DNA of 64,000 nt from Kribbella pratensis (GTDB lineage: Bacteria > Actinomycetota > Actinomycetes > Propionibacteriales > Kribbellaceae), in the NCBI RefSeq assembly GCF_004365355.1, contig NZ_SODP01000001.1, forward strand, positions 1,433,473-1,497,472, in the 5' to 3' direction. The position numbers were made by a program, and so were the translations under genes. The notes beneath the pieces were generated by a model. It did not search any database and had not been told where the DNA came from. It was given only the letters and a program-made list of their open reading frames with translations. Of the stretch, positions 35,333-44,140 are shown piece by piece. How positions within the stretch are numbered: the first letter of the stretch is position 1; the number at the start of each line of letters is the position of its first letter.

Positions 35333-35764
35333 ATGACAATTGCTGTTGAGAAGGTTCTGTACACCGCTCGCGCCACCGCGGACGGCGGCCGCGACGGCAA
35401 GGTATCGACCGACGACGGCAAGCTCGCCGTCACGGTCGCGCCGCCGGTCGAGATGGGTGGCAACGGCAACGGCACCAACCCGGAGCAGCTGTTCGCGGCC
35501 GGTTACGCGGCCTGCTTCCACAGCGCGCTGAAGCTGGTCGCGCGCAAGGCCCGTCAGGACTCCGACGGCTCGACCGTCACGGCCGAGGTGGGCATCGGGC
35601 CGATCAACGGCGGCGCCGGCTACGGCCTGCAGGTCGAGCTCGTGGTGAGTCTGCCGGGTGTCGAGCGCGCGGTCGCCGAGGAGCTCGTCGCCAAGGCGCA
35701 CGAGGTCTGCCCGTACTCCAACGCCACCCGCGGCAACCTCAAGGTCGACCTCAAGGTCGCCTGA
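35333..35764 (+). CDS. ohr: Organic hydroperoxide resistance protein (Ohr/OsmC family)
   Basis: The protein has 143 residues. The two reactive cysteines are C61 (YAACFHSAL) and C126 (EVCPYSNATRGN), with the Ohr-type NPEQLFAAGYAACF block. It reduces organic hydroperoxides using lipoylated or thiol reductants. AGGAG precedes ATG 35333. Cotranscription with a quinone reductase and divergent TetR, rather than a MarR-type OhrR, suggests a quinone/peroxide detoxifying unit. Confidence 0.94.
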   Translation: MTIAVEKVLYTARATADGGRDGKVSTDDGKLAVTVAPPVEMGGNGNGTNPEQLFAAGYAACFHSALKLVARKARQDSDGSTVTAEVGIGPINGGAGYGLQVELVVSLPGVERAVAEELVAKAHEVCPYSNATRGNLKVDLKVA

Positions 35765-35766
35765 GG

Positions 35767-36648
35767 CTAGATCCGCGCGAGGGCCTCTTTCAGGAGGCCC
35801 TCGGTCGCGGACACCGGGGCCGCCGAGATGGTCAGGCCCTCCATGATCGCGACGTACTCGTCCACCTCCTCGAGCTTGTCGAGGTACAGCGCGCTCGCCG
35901 CGTGCTCGATGTAGACGATGTCCGGCAGGTCGCCCTCCGGGAACCGCAGCAGGCTGAACGCGCCGCCCGCACCGGCGTACCCGACGCTGCTGAACGGCAT
36001 CACCTGCAGCGTGATGTTCGGCTGCTGCGACCACATGATCAGGTGCTCGATCTGCGCCCGCAGCACCTTCTCGCCGCCGACCGGCCGGTGCAGCACGGAC
36101 TCGTCGATGACGACCCAGAGGCGGGCCGGGTTCGCGCGAGTGAGGATCTGCTGCCGGGTCACGCGAAGCTCGACCCGCTGGTCGACCTCCTGGTGCGGCA
36201 GGAACGTCGACTTGCCGAGCTGGACCATGGCCCGCGCGTACTCCTCGGTCTGCAGCAGGCCGGGGACGAACATCACCTCGTACGTCCGGATCAGCGCGGC
36301 GGCGACCTCGAGGCCGACGTAGTTGGTGAACCAGCTCGGCATCACATCGCCGTACCGCGACCACCAGCCGGGGTTGTTCGCGGCCCGGGCCAGCTCCATC
36401 AGCCGGAACCGCTCGTCCTCGTCGGCCATGCCGTACAGCTCGAGCAGGTCGCTGACATCGCGTTCCTTGAACCCGACCCGGCCGAGCTCCATCCGGCTGA
36501 CCTTGGACTCCGAGGCCCGGATCTGCCAGCCCGCGTCGGCGCGACTGATCCCGGCGGCTTCACGCATCCGCCGCAGCTGCCCACCCAGCATGATCCGCAG
36601 AGCGGTCGGTCCACCTTCGCCGCCGCTCACCGACACCTGATCACTCAC
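35767..36648 (-). CDS. XRE-family regulator with DUF5753 domain
   Basis: About 293 residues from GTG 36648. An N-terminal helix-turn-helix (LRRMREAAGISRADAGWQI, SESKVSRMELGR) is followed by DUF5753 (GLLQTEEYARAM, VIDESVLHRPVGG, LQVMPFSSV). Such proteins in actinomycetes usually neighbour a small DUF397 gene; none is seen here, so this is an orphan. It is convergent with ohr, only 2 bases apart. Targets are unknown. Confidence 0.9.
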   Translation of the reverse strand: MSDQVSVSGGEGGPTALRIMLGGQLRRMREAAGISRADAGWQIRASESKVSRMELGRVGFKERDVSDLLELYGMADEDERFRLMELARAANNPGWWSRYGDVMPSWFTNYVGLEVAAALIRTYEVMFVPGLLQTEEYARAMVQLGKSTFLPHQEVDQRVELRVTRQQILTRANPARLWVVIDESVLHRPVGGEKVLRAQIEHLIMWSQQPNITLQVMPFSSVGYAGAGGAFSLLRFPEGDLPDIVYIEHAASALYLDKLEEVDEYVAIMEGLTISAAPVSATEGLLKEALARI

Positions 36649-36690
36649 CCTGACCCACGCCCAGCCACGCACCCATTTCAGCCCGTGATG

Positions 36691-37800
36691 CTACCGCCTG
36701 TCCACGGGTATCGTCCGATCGGCGCTCCGCCGGGTGAAACGAGCGGCGTGTCGGGTCAAATGCTTGACGAGGAAGCGAGCGTCGCGGTCCACGCCCTGGA
36801 TGGTGGCGGAGGCGATCGCGTACTGGAAATCGAGCCCGAGGAAGTACAGCCCGGGTACGTCGGAGGCTACGCCTCGCTCGTGCCGCGGCCGGCCGTCGTC
36901 GCCGAACACCGGCAGGTCGATCCAGCTGTGGTCCGGATCGGAACCGGTGCACCAGACCACATTCGTCACGTCGTCGAGTACGTCGCCGTCGGCCGTGACC
37001 GGCTTGCCGTCGCGGACGCCGTCGATCCGGCTCAGCCGTTCGATGCCGGCCGCATCGAGATGGTCGAGCTTGTTGCGGGTCAGTGGCAGACCGTTCTTCA
37101 GCGCGTTGGCGATCGCCTTGCGTCCCAGCGGCGTACGTCGGGTGAGGACGTACTTGAAGAGGAACATGACGACCGGCGTGAACACGTGGCCGACGGTCGA
37201 GTCGATGTCGACCGGCACCTGGCCGGGGTGCCTTCCGGCGAGCAGGGTGCGATGGGTCTTGACCACGTCCAGTGCGACGTCGGTGCCAGAGTTGGCCGCA
37301 CCAACGATCAGCACGGTGCCGTCCCGCAGTTGTCCAGGATTGCGGTAGTCCAGCGAATGCAGCTGCCGGATCGACGGATCGAGTTCACCGGCGAAGGACG
37401 GCCACCGCGGCGTGCTGTGCATCCCGGCCGCCACCACGACCTGATCAGCCCGCCAGTCGCCGGCGTTCGTCTCCACCACGAACCCGTCGCCGTCCCGCGA
37501 CAACCGCGTCACGCGAACGCCGGTCCGCACCGGCAGCTCGTGATGGACGGCGTACTGCTCGAGGTAGTCGGCCATCTCGTCGCGGTTCGGACAGTCCTTG
37601 GTGCCGATGCGCAAACCCGGCAGACTCGCGTACCGCGGCAGGCTGAACAGCCGCAACGAGTCGTACCGCCCGCGCCAGCAGTCACCCACGCGGTCGTTCC
37701 CGTCCAGCACGACGAAGTCCTCACCCCGTCGGCGCAGGTAGTACGCCATCGCAAGTCCAGCCTGTCCCGCCCCGACCACCACAACCCCGACCCTGTCCAT
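36691..37800 (-). CDS. Flavin-containing monooxygenase-like oxidoreductase
   Basis: The protein has 369 residues. The FAD motif GAGQAGLAMAYYL is at the start and the NADP motif VGAANSGTDVALD is in the middle, as in class B flavin monooxygenases of the CzcO/putative K+ transport-associated type. Substrate is unknown. ATG 37800 is chosen because the FAD motif follows at once; TACCGT lies 6 bases upstream, suggesting a leaderless mRNA. Confidence 0.9.
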   Translation of the reverse strand: MDRVGVVVVGAGQAGLAMAYYLRRRGEDFVVLDGNDRVGDCWRGRYDSLRLFSLPRYASLPGLRIGTKDCPNRDEMADYLEQYAVHHELPVRTGVRVTRLSRDGDGFVVETNAGDWRADQVVVAAGMHSTPRWPSFAGELDPSIRQLHSLDYRNPGQLRDGTVLIVGAANSGTDVALDVVKTHRTLLAGRHPGQVPVDIDSTVGHVFTPVVMFLFKYVLTRRTPLGRKAIANALKNGLPLTRNKLDHLDAAGIERLSRIDGVRDGKPVTADGDVLDDVTNVVWCTGSDPDHSWIDLPVFGDDGRPRHERGVASDVPGLYFLGLDFQYAIASATIQGVDRDARFLVKHLTRHAARFTRRSADRTIPVDRR

Positions 37801-37812
37801 AAGTTCACGGTA
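37801..37812 (-). promoter_or_regulatory. Leaderless-type -10 of the monooxygenase gene
   Basis: TACCGT (minus strand) followed by 6 bases and the ATG at 37800. Confidence 0.5.
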
Positions 37813-37852
37813 GGGCGGCCCAGCACGACGCACATCCACCTATCACGCCAAC

Positions 37853-39469
37853 TCATCCCGGCGGCGAGTGGTCATTTCTACCCATATGGCTGATCTGTGC
37901 CCAGCTCTTCCGAGTCACCGCGTGGTTGTAGGCCCACGCCGTCGCGCCGGCTCGGCTGGAGACGTGCAGCTTGCTGAAGATGTTGCTGATGTGCCGAGCA
38001 ACGGTCCGCTCGCTGAGGAAGAGCTGGTCGGCGATCGCGCGGTTGGTCGCACCGGTCGCGAGCCACCAGAGCACCTCTTTCTCCCGCGGAGTGAGACCTG
38101 TGCCGTCGAACGGATCGACCGGCTGTTCGGTCATCGTCAGGTCGCCGTCGGCGCCGAGGCGTTCGAAGACGGCTCGGGCGCCGTCCAGCTCCATCTGTTC
38201 CGCGTCGGTGTCTCCGAGCTGCCGGCAGGCGTCTGCGACCAGCAGCCGTGCGCGAGCGCCTTCGTACGGCATCTCGAGCCGCTGCCACAGCGTGCACGCC
38301 CGCCGCAACGGCGCGATCGCGCCCCGCGGATCATCGCAGGCGAGCCGCACCGCGCCCTCGGAGTACGCCGCCAACGCCTGCAGGTACGGCGATTCCGCCG
38401 GAGCGAGCTCGTTGAGCTCGGCGGCAGCCTTCCGCGCGGTCTCGCGGTCGGAGCATTCGATCGCCAGCTCGACCCGCGCCGCGAGCAGCATCGGGCGATT
38501 GGGTGAGAACAGGTCCTCCGCGAGCGCCCGCTCCAGCCCAGCGATTGCAACGTCGAACCTGCCCTGCGCGGCTCGCAGCCGGGCCAGACCAGGTTGCACG
38601 TCCATGCCGTCTCCGGACGCCAGTTGGTACGCGTGCTCGGCAGCCTCGAAGTTGCCGCGTTGGCGCTCCACCTCGGCCAGGCGGTACCACGCCGATCCGA
38701 CCGTTCCCGCTGACAGCCGGCGGCATGCGTCCTCGGCTGCGTCGGCGGCCTCGGACCAGGCGCCGCGGAACTGGAGGATCTGGGCGCGGTGCACCAGGCA
38801 GGCGCCTCGGTAGGGGACGAGACCGGGCTGCGAGTCGCACCAGCCGGTGAGAGCGCGCGTCCACTCCTGGGCGCGGCGGATGTCGTACATGTTGAGGCAG
38901 AGGGCGATGACCGAGCAGTACGCCATCCCGGTGACCTCGGGACCGACCTGACCCCCAGTGACGTGGACCATCGCTTCGTCGAGCGCGATCAGCGCCTCGG
39001 CTCCGCGACCCAGCATGGCGAGGCAGTTCCCGCGGCCGAGCGCTGCCAGCACGATCGTGTCCGGCTCGGTCGCCCACTGCAGGTTCTGCTCGAACAAAGG
39101 CAGTGCACCGGCCGGATCGCCGGAGTTCATCTTCATCGCGGCCTCGGCCATCGCGACCCGCCCGGCAAGCTCGACGTTCCCCTCCGGCACGAGGCGTGTG
39201 ATCCGTGCCTGCCAGCCGGCCGCGCGGGAGAGCTCACCGCGCTGTTGCAGGTGGAACCCGAGCCAGAACCCACTCCGGACCGCCGCATCGGCGTCGCCAC
39301 GTGCGAGGTGTCCCTCGACTGCCCGCTCGCGGTACGCCGCCACTTCGTCGTCGTGACCGAGGACGAAAGCAGCGACCGCGAGCCGTTCGAGCTCAGCCGG
39401 TTGCAGGGCAGCACGCTGGTCCGCCGCCGTCAGTTCGGCGTACTCCGCGGGCCAGTCGTGCTGCTCCAT
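37853..39469 (-). CDS. LuxR-type regulator with TPR-like repeats
   Basis: The protein has 538 residues. A long helical, TPR-like region (about 20-460) precedes a LuxR helix-turn-helix (LTPREKEVLWWLATGATNRA, LFLSERTVARHISNIFSKL, about 470-525). There is no P-loop, so it is not a full LAL regulator; the TPR part probably receives the signal by protein or ligand contact. It lies upstream of the monooxygenase gene on the same strand. Confidence 0.9.
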   Translation of the reverse strand: MEQHDWPAEYAELTAADQRAALQPAELERLAVAAFVLGHDDEVAAYRERAVEGHLARGDADAAVRSGFWLGFHLQQRGELSRAAGWQARITRLVPEGNVELAGRVAMAEAAMKMNSGDPAGALPLFEQNLQWATEPDTIVLAALGRGNCLAMLGRGAEALIALDEAMVHVTGGQVGPEVTGMAYCSVIALCLNMYDIRRAQEWTRALTGWCDSQPGLVPYRGACLVHRAQILQFRGAWSEAADAAEDACRRLSAGTVGSAWYRLAEVERQRGNFEAAEHAYQLASGDGMDVQPGLARLRAAQGRFDVAIAGLERALAEDLFSPNRPMLLAARVELAIECSDRETARKAAAELNELAPAESPYLQALAAYSEGAVRLACDDPRGAIAPLRRACTLWQRLEMPYEGARARLLVADACRQLGDTDAEQMELDGARAVFERLGADGDLTMTEQPVDPFDGTGLTPREKEVLWWLATGATNRAIADQLFLSERTVARHISNIFSKLHVSSRAGATAWAYNHAVTRKSWAQISHMGRNDHSPPG

Positions 39470-39479
39470 CGTCCGACCC

Positions 39480-40010
39480 CTAGTGCTGCGCCAGATCCAG
39501 GACTGTTGCTGTCGGCAACTTCGCTAGCTCGGCGCCGTCAACCAGCAGCTTCGACCCACGGATCCCGCTGCCGATCACCACCTGCCCGGCATTCACCACC
39601 GCCTCGTCGACGAGCACCGGCCAGTCCGCCGGCAGTCCGATCGGCGTGATCCCGCCGTACTCCATGCTCGTCGTGCTGACCGCGTCGTGCTGGGCCGCGA
39701 ACGAGATCTTCCGTACGCCGAGGTGCTTGCGGATCACGCCGTTCACGTCGGCCCGGTCCGTCGCCAGCACCAGGACCGCGGCGTACGACTCCTCGCCGCC
39801 CCGCTTGCCGAGCACGATCACGCAGTTCGCCGATGCCGCCATCGGCACGTCGTACTCCGCGCAGAACGCCGCGGTGTCGGCCAGGTCCGCGTCGATCGCC
39901 GCCGCGTACGCCGTGACGCCCTCGAGCCCGGCGCGAACCGGCGCGGCGAGCAACTCCGGCACCTCGGCCGCGGGCTGCCAGTCGAGCTTGCCCATCACTG
40001 GCGCGGTCAC
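39480..40010 (-). CDS. YbaK/EbsC-family aminoacyl-tRNA deacylase-like protein
   Basis: The protein has about 176 residues. The YbaK fold is seen in ANCVIVLGKRGG, KISFAAQHDAV and GGITPIGLPADWPVLVDEAVV. The family removes mischarged amino acids from tRNA (Pro or related). GTG 40010 overlaps the GNAT stop (GTGA); ATG 39995 is an alternative. It is coupled to the upstream GNAT gene. Confidence 0.88.
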   Translation of the reverse strand: MTAPVMGKLDWQPAAEVPELLAAPVRAGLEGVTAYAAAIDADLADTAAFCAEYDVPMAASANCVIVLGKRGGEESYAAVLVLATDRADVNGVIRKHLGVRKISFAAQHDAVSTTSMEYGGITPIGLPADWPVLVDEAVVNAGQVVIGSGIRGSKLLVDGAELAKLPTATVLDLAQH

Positions 40011-40309
40011 TTGGCCTCCGGCAGCTTGACGAGGTCGGCGTACTCCGCGTGTTCCTGCAGGAATTCCTGGTAGAACGGGCAGGCCGGCTTGACCCGGAGC
40101 CCGAGGGCCCGCGCGTCGTCGAGGGACTTCGTCGCGATCCGCCCGGCCACGCCGCGGCCGCGGAACTCGGGCAGCGTCTCGGCGTGCAGGAAGGCGATCA
40201 CGCCCGGGTGCAGCTTGTAGTCGACGAAGCCCATCAGGGTGCCGTCGGCGTCGTGCGCCTCGTACCGACTCTTGTCCTTGGCGTCCACGACATCGATGTT
40301 TCTCTCCAT
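40007..40309 (-). CDS. Small GNAT acetyltransferase (YjdJ-type)
   Basis: A 100-residue minimal GNAT domain with YEAHDADGTLMGFVDY, TLPEFRGRGVAGRI and ACPFYQEFL. Members have an acetyl-CoA fold but often unknown substrates. ATG 40309 follows a TAGAGT -10 by 6 bases. It is the first gene of a two-gene unit with the YbaK-like gene. Confidence 0.9.
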   Translation of the reverse strand: MERNIDVVDAKDKSRYEAHDADGTLMGFVDYKLHPGVIAFLHAETLPEFRGRGVAGRIATKSLDDARALGLRVKPACPFYQEFLQEHAEYADLVKLPEAK

Positions 40310-40321
40310 GCGGCAACTCTA
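40310..40321 (-). promoter_or_regulatory. Leaderless-type -10 of the GNAT-YbaK unit
   Basis: TAGAGT (minus strand) followed by 6 bases and the ATG at 40309. Confidence 0.5.
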
Positions 40322-40420
40322 GCCACCTCGATCGCGCAGTGACCGACGGTTTGGATCACATCACTCCTGGGGTACCGGCGCAGGTGGTGTTCGAACCGCT
40401 TGGGCCCGGGAGGAGCAGGG

Positions 40421-41947
40421 ATGAGCGAGCACGCATTGGAACAGGGAAGAGCGATGCCGAGTCTCGTGCCGGCCAGGATGGACCGGCTGCCGTGGACCCG
40501 GTTCCACTGGATGATCGTCGTCGGTCTGGGTGTCTCCTGGATCCTCGACGGCCTCGAGATCCAGCTGGTGTCACTGGTCGGGAACGTGCTGAAGGAGCCG
40601 GAGACCCTCCACCTCAGCACGTCGCAGGTCGGCCTGATGGCATCGGTCTATCTGGCCGGTGAGGTGGTCGGAGCGCTCGTCTTCGGCCGGTTGACCGACC
40701 GGCTCGGCCGGCGCAGCCTGTTCATCGTCACGCTACTCGTCTATCTGCTCGCTTCCGGTCTCGCCGGGCTTTCCTGGGACATCACCTCGCTGCTGATCTT
40801 CCGGTTCATCGCCGGTATGGGTATCGGCGGTGAGTACGCCGCGATCAACTCCGCGATCGACGAGCTGATCCCGTCGCGGTACCGCGGCCGCGTCGACATC
40901 GGCGTGAACGGCACCTACTGGGCCGGCGCGCTGATCGGCTCCGCGGTCGGCCTGGTGTTCCTGAACAAGGACATCATCCCGATCGAGTGGGGCTGGCGGC
41001 TGTGCTTCCTGATCGGCCCGGTGATGGGTCTGGTCATCATCTACCTGCGCCGCCACATCCCGGAGAGCCCGCGCTGGCTGATGACGCACGGCCGGGTCGA
41101 GGAGGCCGAGCGCACCGTCGACGACATCGAGGAGACGGTACGGCGGCAGGGCGGCGAACTGCGTGAGGTCGGCGACGACGAGGCGATCGAGCTGGTCGAC
41201 TATCCGCCGGTGACGTACCGCGAGATCGCGCGGGTGATGCTGCGCGACTACCGCAGCCGCTCGTTCCTCGGGTTCTCGATGATGGTTACCCAGGCGTTCC
41301 TCTACAACGCGATCTTCTTCACCTACGCGCTGGTTCTGAAGTCGTACTTCGGCCTGAGCGACTCGAGTGTCGCGCTGTACTTCTTCCCGTTCGCGATCGG
41401 CAACCTGGCCGGCCCGCTGCTGCTCGGCCGTCTGTTCGACACGATCGGCCGGCGGAAGATGATCCTCGGCACCTACACGCTGTCGGCGGTCGTGCTGTTC
41501 GTCACCGCGCTGCTGTTCAACGCCGGCGTCCTGAACGCGGCCTCGCTGACCGGGCTGTGGTGCGTGGTGTTCTTCTTCGCCTCGGCCGGCGCGTCGTCGG
41601 CGTACCTGACGGTGAGTGAGATCTTCCCGATCGAACTCCGCGGCCAGGCGATCTCGTTCTTCTTCGCGATCTCGCAGCTGACCGGTGGTGTGATCGCGCC
41701 GTTCCTGTTCGCGTCGCTGATCGGTTCGGGCGACAACCCGGCGCGCGGGCCGCTGACGGTCGGTTACATCGTCGGCGCGGCCGTGATGCTGGCCGGCGGG
41801 ATCATCGCCTGGGTGTTCGGTGTGGACGCGGAGGGCAGGTCGCTGGAGAACGTCGCCAAGCCGCTGTCGGCGGCCGGTGGAGCGACCCGGTTCCAGGGCG
41901 CGACGCCGCGGGCGCCGCGGATGGAGCGCCGCAACCCCGGACCCTAA
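40421..41947 (+). CDS. MFS transporter, sugar/metabolite:H+ symporter type
   Basis: The protein has 508 residues with 12 membrane helices. MFS signatures are GRLTDRLGRRSLF after helix 2, FIAGMGIGGEYAAINSAIDE, RRHIPESPRWLM and GRLFDTIGRRKM, as in the sugar/4-hydroxybenzoate symporter branch. Substrate is unknown. ATG 40421 is used since GGAGGAGC lies just upstream; a GTG at 40400 is possible. It is followed by cobQ, whose promoter overlaps its stop. Confidence 0.92.
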   Translation: MSEHALEQGRAMPSLVPARMDRLPWTRFHWMIVVGLGVSWILDGLEIQLVSLVGNVLKEPETLHLSTSQVGLMASVYLAGEVVGALVFGRLTDRLGRRSLFIVTLLVYLLASGLAGLSWDITSLLIFRFIAGMGIGGEYAAINSAIDELIPSRYRGRVDIGVNGTYWAGALIGSAVGLVFLNKDIIPIEWGWRLCFLIGPVMGLVIIYLRRHIPESPRWLMTHGRVEEAERTVDDIEETVRRQGGELREVGDDEAIELVDYPPVTYREIARVMLRDYRSRSFLGFSMMVTQAFLYNAIFFTYALVLKSYFGLSDSSVALYFFPFAIGNLAGPLLLGRLFDTIGRRKMILGTYTLSAVVLFVTALLFNAGVLNAASLTGLWCVVFFFASAGASSAYLTVSEIFPIELRGQAISFFFAISQLTGGVIAPFLFASLIGSGDNPARGPLTVGYIVGAAVMLAGGIIAWVFGVDAEGRSLENVAKPLSAAGGATRFQGATPRAPRMERRNPGP

Positions 41948-41956
41948 GATGACCGA
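41945..41956 (+). promoter_or_regulatory. Leaderless-type -10 of cobQ
   Basis: TAAGAT, overlapping the MFS stop codon, is followed by 6 bases and GTG 41957. No ribosome site is present. Confidence 0.5.
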
Positions 41957-43408
41957 GTGGGTTCGCTGCTGATCGCTGGTACGACGTCGGATGCCGGCAA
42001 GACGACCGTGGTCACCGGCATCTGCCGTTGGCTGGCGCGGCAGGGCGTGCGGGTCGCGCCGTACAAGGCGCAGAACATGTCGAACAACTCGATGGTCTGC
42101 GCCGACGGCATCGAGATCGGCCGGGCGCAGTGGATCCAGGCCGTTGCCGCGGGCGCCGAACCCGAGGCGGCGATGAACCCGGTGCTGCTCAAGCCGGGCA
42201 GCGATCGCCGCAGCCACGTCGTGCTGATGGGACAGCCCTGGGGCGAGTTGAGCGCGCGGGGCTTCCTGACCGAGCGGGCCGAGCTCGCCAAGGCGGCGTT
42301 CGCGGCGTACGACGATCTCGCGTCGAGGTACGACGTGGTGATCAGCGAGGGCGCGGGCAGTCCGACCGAGATCAACCTGCGGCAGTCCGACTACGTGAAC
42401 CTGGGGCTCGCGCAGCACACGAGGGCGGCGGTCGTCGTGGTCGGTGACATCGACCGCGGGGGAGTGTTCGCGTCGATGTTCGGCACGGTGGCGTTGCTCG
42501 ACGCGGCCGATCAGGCTCTGATCAGCGGGTTCCTCGTGAACAAGTTCCGCGGCGATGTCTCGCTCCTGCAGCCCGGGATCGACATGCTTGCCTCGGTCAC
42601 CGGCCGCCCGACGTACGGCGTGCTGCCGTGGCTGCCCGAGCTGTGGCTGGATTCCGAGGACGCACTGGACATCCCGGTACGACGTACCTCGCCGGGCGAC
42701 CTGCTGTCGATAGCGGTCGTGCGCTTCCCGCGCATCAGCAACTTCACCGACCTGGACGCGCTCGCGGTCGAGCCGACCAACAGCGTGTTCTTCACCACCA
42801 GCCCCGCGGAGATCCGCGACGCCGATCTGGTCGTCCTCCCCGGATCCCGCGCCACGGTCGCGGACCTGGCCTGGCTCCGTGCCAACGGCCTGGCCGACGC
42901 CATTACCACTCGGGTTGCGTCCGGTCTGCCGGTTCTCGGGATCTGTGGCGGATACCAGGTGCTCGGATCAGTCGTGTCCGATCCGCACGCAGTCGAGTCG
43001 GGCGGCGATCACCCCGGACTGAACTTGTTGCCCGTCGCAACCACCTTTGCCCGCGAGAAAACGTTGGCACGGCCCACGGCAACGGCGTACGAGATCCACC
43101 ACGGCGTGGTTGAGGTGACCGGACAGGCGGAGGCATTCCCGGGTGGCTGCCGCCTCGGCAACACCTGGGGAACCATCTGGCACGGCCTCCTCGACGACGA
43201 CGCCGCGCGGCACGCCTTCCTCGCCGACATCGCGAACCTGACCGGCAAGCCCGCGCCCGACGGCTCCGTCTCGTTCGCCGGCCTGCGCGCCGAGCGGCTG
43301 GACCGTCTCGCCGACATGATCGAGGAGTACGCCGACACCGCCGCCCTCATGCGACTGATCGAGCACGGCGCCCCGCCCGTCCCCTTCGTCGCACCAGGAG
43401 CCCCGTGA
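41957..43408 (+). CDS. cobQ: Cobyric acid synthase CobQ
   Basis: The protein has 483 residues. The P-loop GTTSDAGKTT (8-17), YKAQNMSNNSMV and the GATase domain with Cys nucleophile in GICGGYQVLG, plus EIHHG near the end, are all present. It amidates four carboxylates of adenosyl-cobyrinate using glutamine and ATP. No other cobalamin gene lies nearby. The start is GTG 41957, likely leaderless. Its stop overlaps the next gene (GTGA). Confidence 0.95.
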   Translation: MGSLLIAGTTSDAGKTTVVTGICRWLARQGVRVAPYKAQNMSNNSMVCADGIEIGRAQWIQAVAAGAEPEAAMNPVLLKPGSDRRSHVVLMGQPWGELSARGFLTERAELAKAAFAAYDDLASRYDVVISEGAGSPTEINLRQSDYVNLGLAQHTRAAVVVVGDIDRGGVFASMFGTVALLDAADQALISGFLVNKFRGDVSLLQPGIDMLASVTGRPTYGVLPWLPELWLDSEDALDIPVRRTSPGDLLSIAVVRFPRISNFTDLDALAVEPTNSVFFTTSPAEIRDADLVVLPGSRATVADLAWLRANGLADAITTRVASGLPVLGICGGYQVLGSVVSDPHAVESGGDHPGLNLLPVATTFAREKTLARPTATAYEIHHGVVEVTGQAEAFPGGCRLGNTWGTIWHGLLDDDAARHAFLADIANLTGKPAPDGSVSFAGLRAERLDRLADMIEEYADTAALMRLIEHGAPPVPFVAPGAP

Positions 43409-43968
43409 AGTCCGAGCTGCAGAACTACCTCCAGGGCACTCGTGCGTTGATGCTCGCGAAGCTCGAAGGGCTGAGTGAATACGACCGCCGCCGTCCGCTG
43501 GTCCCGTCCGGCACCAACCTGCTCGGACTGGTGAAGCATCTGACCGGTATCGAGTACGTCTACCTCGGGACGAGCGTGGGCCGCCCACCAGCCGAGGAAC
43601 TGCCCTGGCAGGCGGACGGTTCGATCTGGGGAGGCACCGACCTGTGGGCCAGGCCGACCGAGTCGACGGAGTACCTCACCGGGCTTTACCGCGAGGCCTG
43701 CTCGCACAGCGATCGCTCGATCGCCGACCTCGACCTGGATTACCCCGCCGAGGTCCCGCACTGGCCGGAGGGCAGTCGCAGTACGACGTTCGGCGCGCTC
43801 CTCGTGCGCGTTGTCGACGAGACCGCGCACCACGCCGGCCACGCGGACATCATCCGCGAACTGATCGACGGCCAGGGCGGCAAAGACTCCGACCTGCTCG
43901 ACGAGACCGGCTGGACGGAGTACTACACGACGATCCAGCGGGCCGCGGAGACCTTCCTGGATGGATGA
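43405..43968 (+). CDS. DinB-like protein (DUF664)
   Basis: The protein has 187 residues in a four-helix DinB/DUF664 pattern with likely metal-binding histidines in LVKHLTGIEY and ETAHHAGHADIIRELIDG. Some relatives are mycothiol-dependent enzymes, but the substrate is unknown. Its GTG overlaps the cobQ stop, so it is coupled. The ORF ends inside the first codons of a sigma-factor remnant. Confidence 0.9.
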   Translation: MKSELQNYLQGTRALMLAKLEGLSEYDRRRPLVPSGTNLLGLVKHLTGIEYVYLGTSVGRPPAEELPWQADGSIWGGTDLWARPTESTEYLTGLYREACSHSDRSIADLDLDYPAEVPHWPEGSRSTTFGALLVRVVDETAHHAGHADIIRELIDGQGGKDSDLLDETGWTEYYTTIQRAAETFLDG

Positions 43969-44116
43969 TTTCGAGCGGTTGCGCGGGCGGTTGTTCGGGA
44001 TCGCGTACCTCGCGAAGGCCGTCACCAAACCTGTCGATCAAGCAGCTCACGTCCGCGCGGACAAGCTCGCCTTGCGAGGACGCAGTTGTCACAGATCGGA
44101 GGGCTGCCGGATCTGA
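43961..44116 (+). pseudogene. Remnant of an ECF sigma factor (ECF41/SigJ-like N-terminus)
   Basis: A 51-codon frame. Its first 16 residues, MDDFERLRGRLFGIAY, match the usual start of SigJ-like ECF41 sigma factors, after which homology stops abruptly (LAKAVTKPVDQ). The rest of region 2, region 4 and the SnoaL-like tail are gone. The next gene is an NAD(P)-binding epimerase-like protein, the class of gene that ECF41 factors normally sit beside. I infer an internal deletion. Confidence 0.55.
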
Positions 44117-44140
44117 ACTGGTGAACCGAAGGGACACCAC

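Noticed and set aside
41900-41956. Cobalamin riboswitch before cobQ
   Set aside because: There is no room: the MFS coding sequence runs to 10 bases before the cobQ start, and the promoter appears leaderless.
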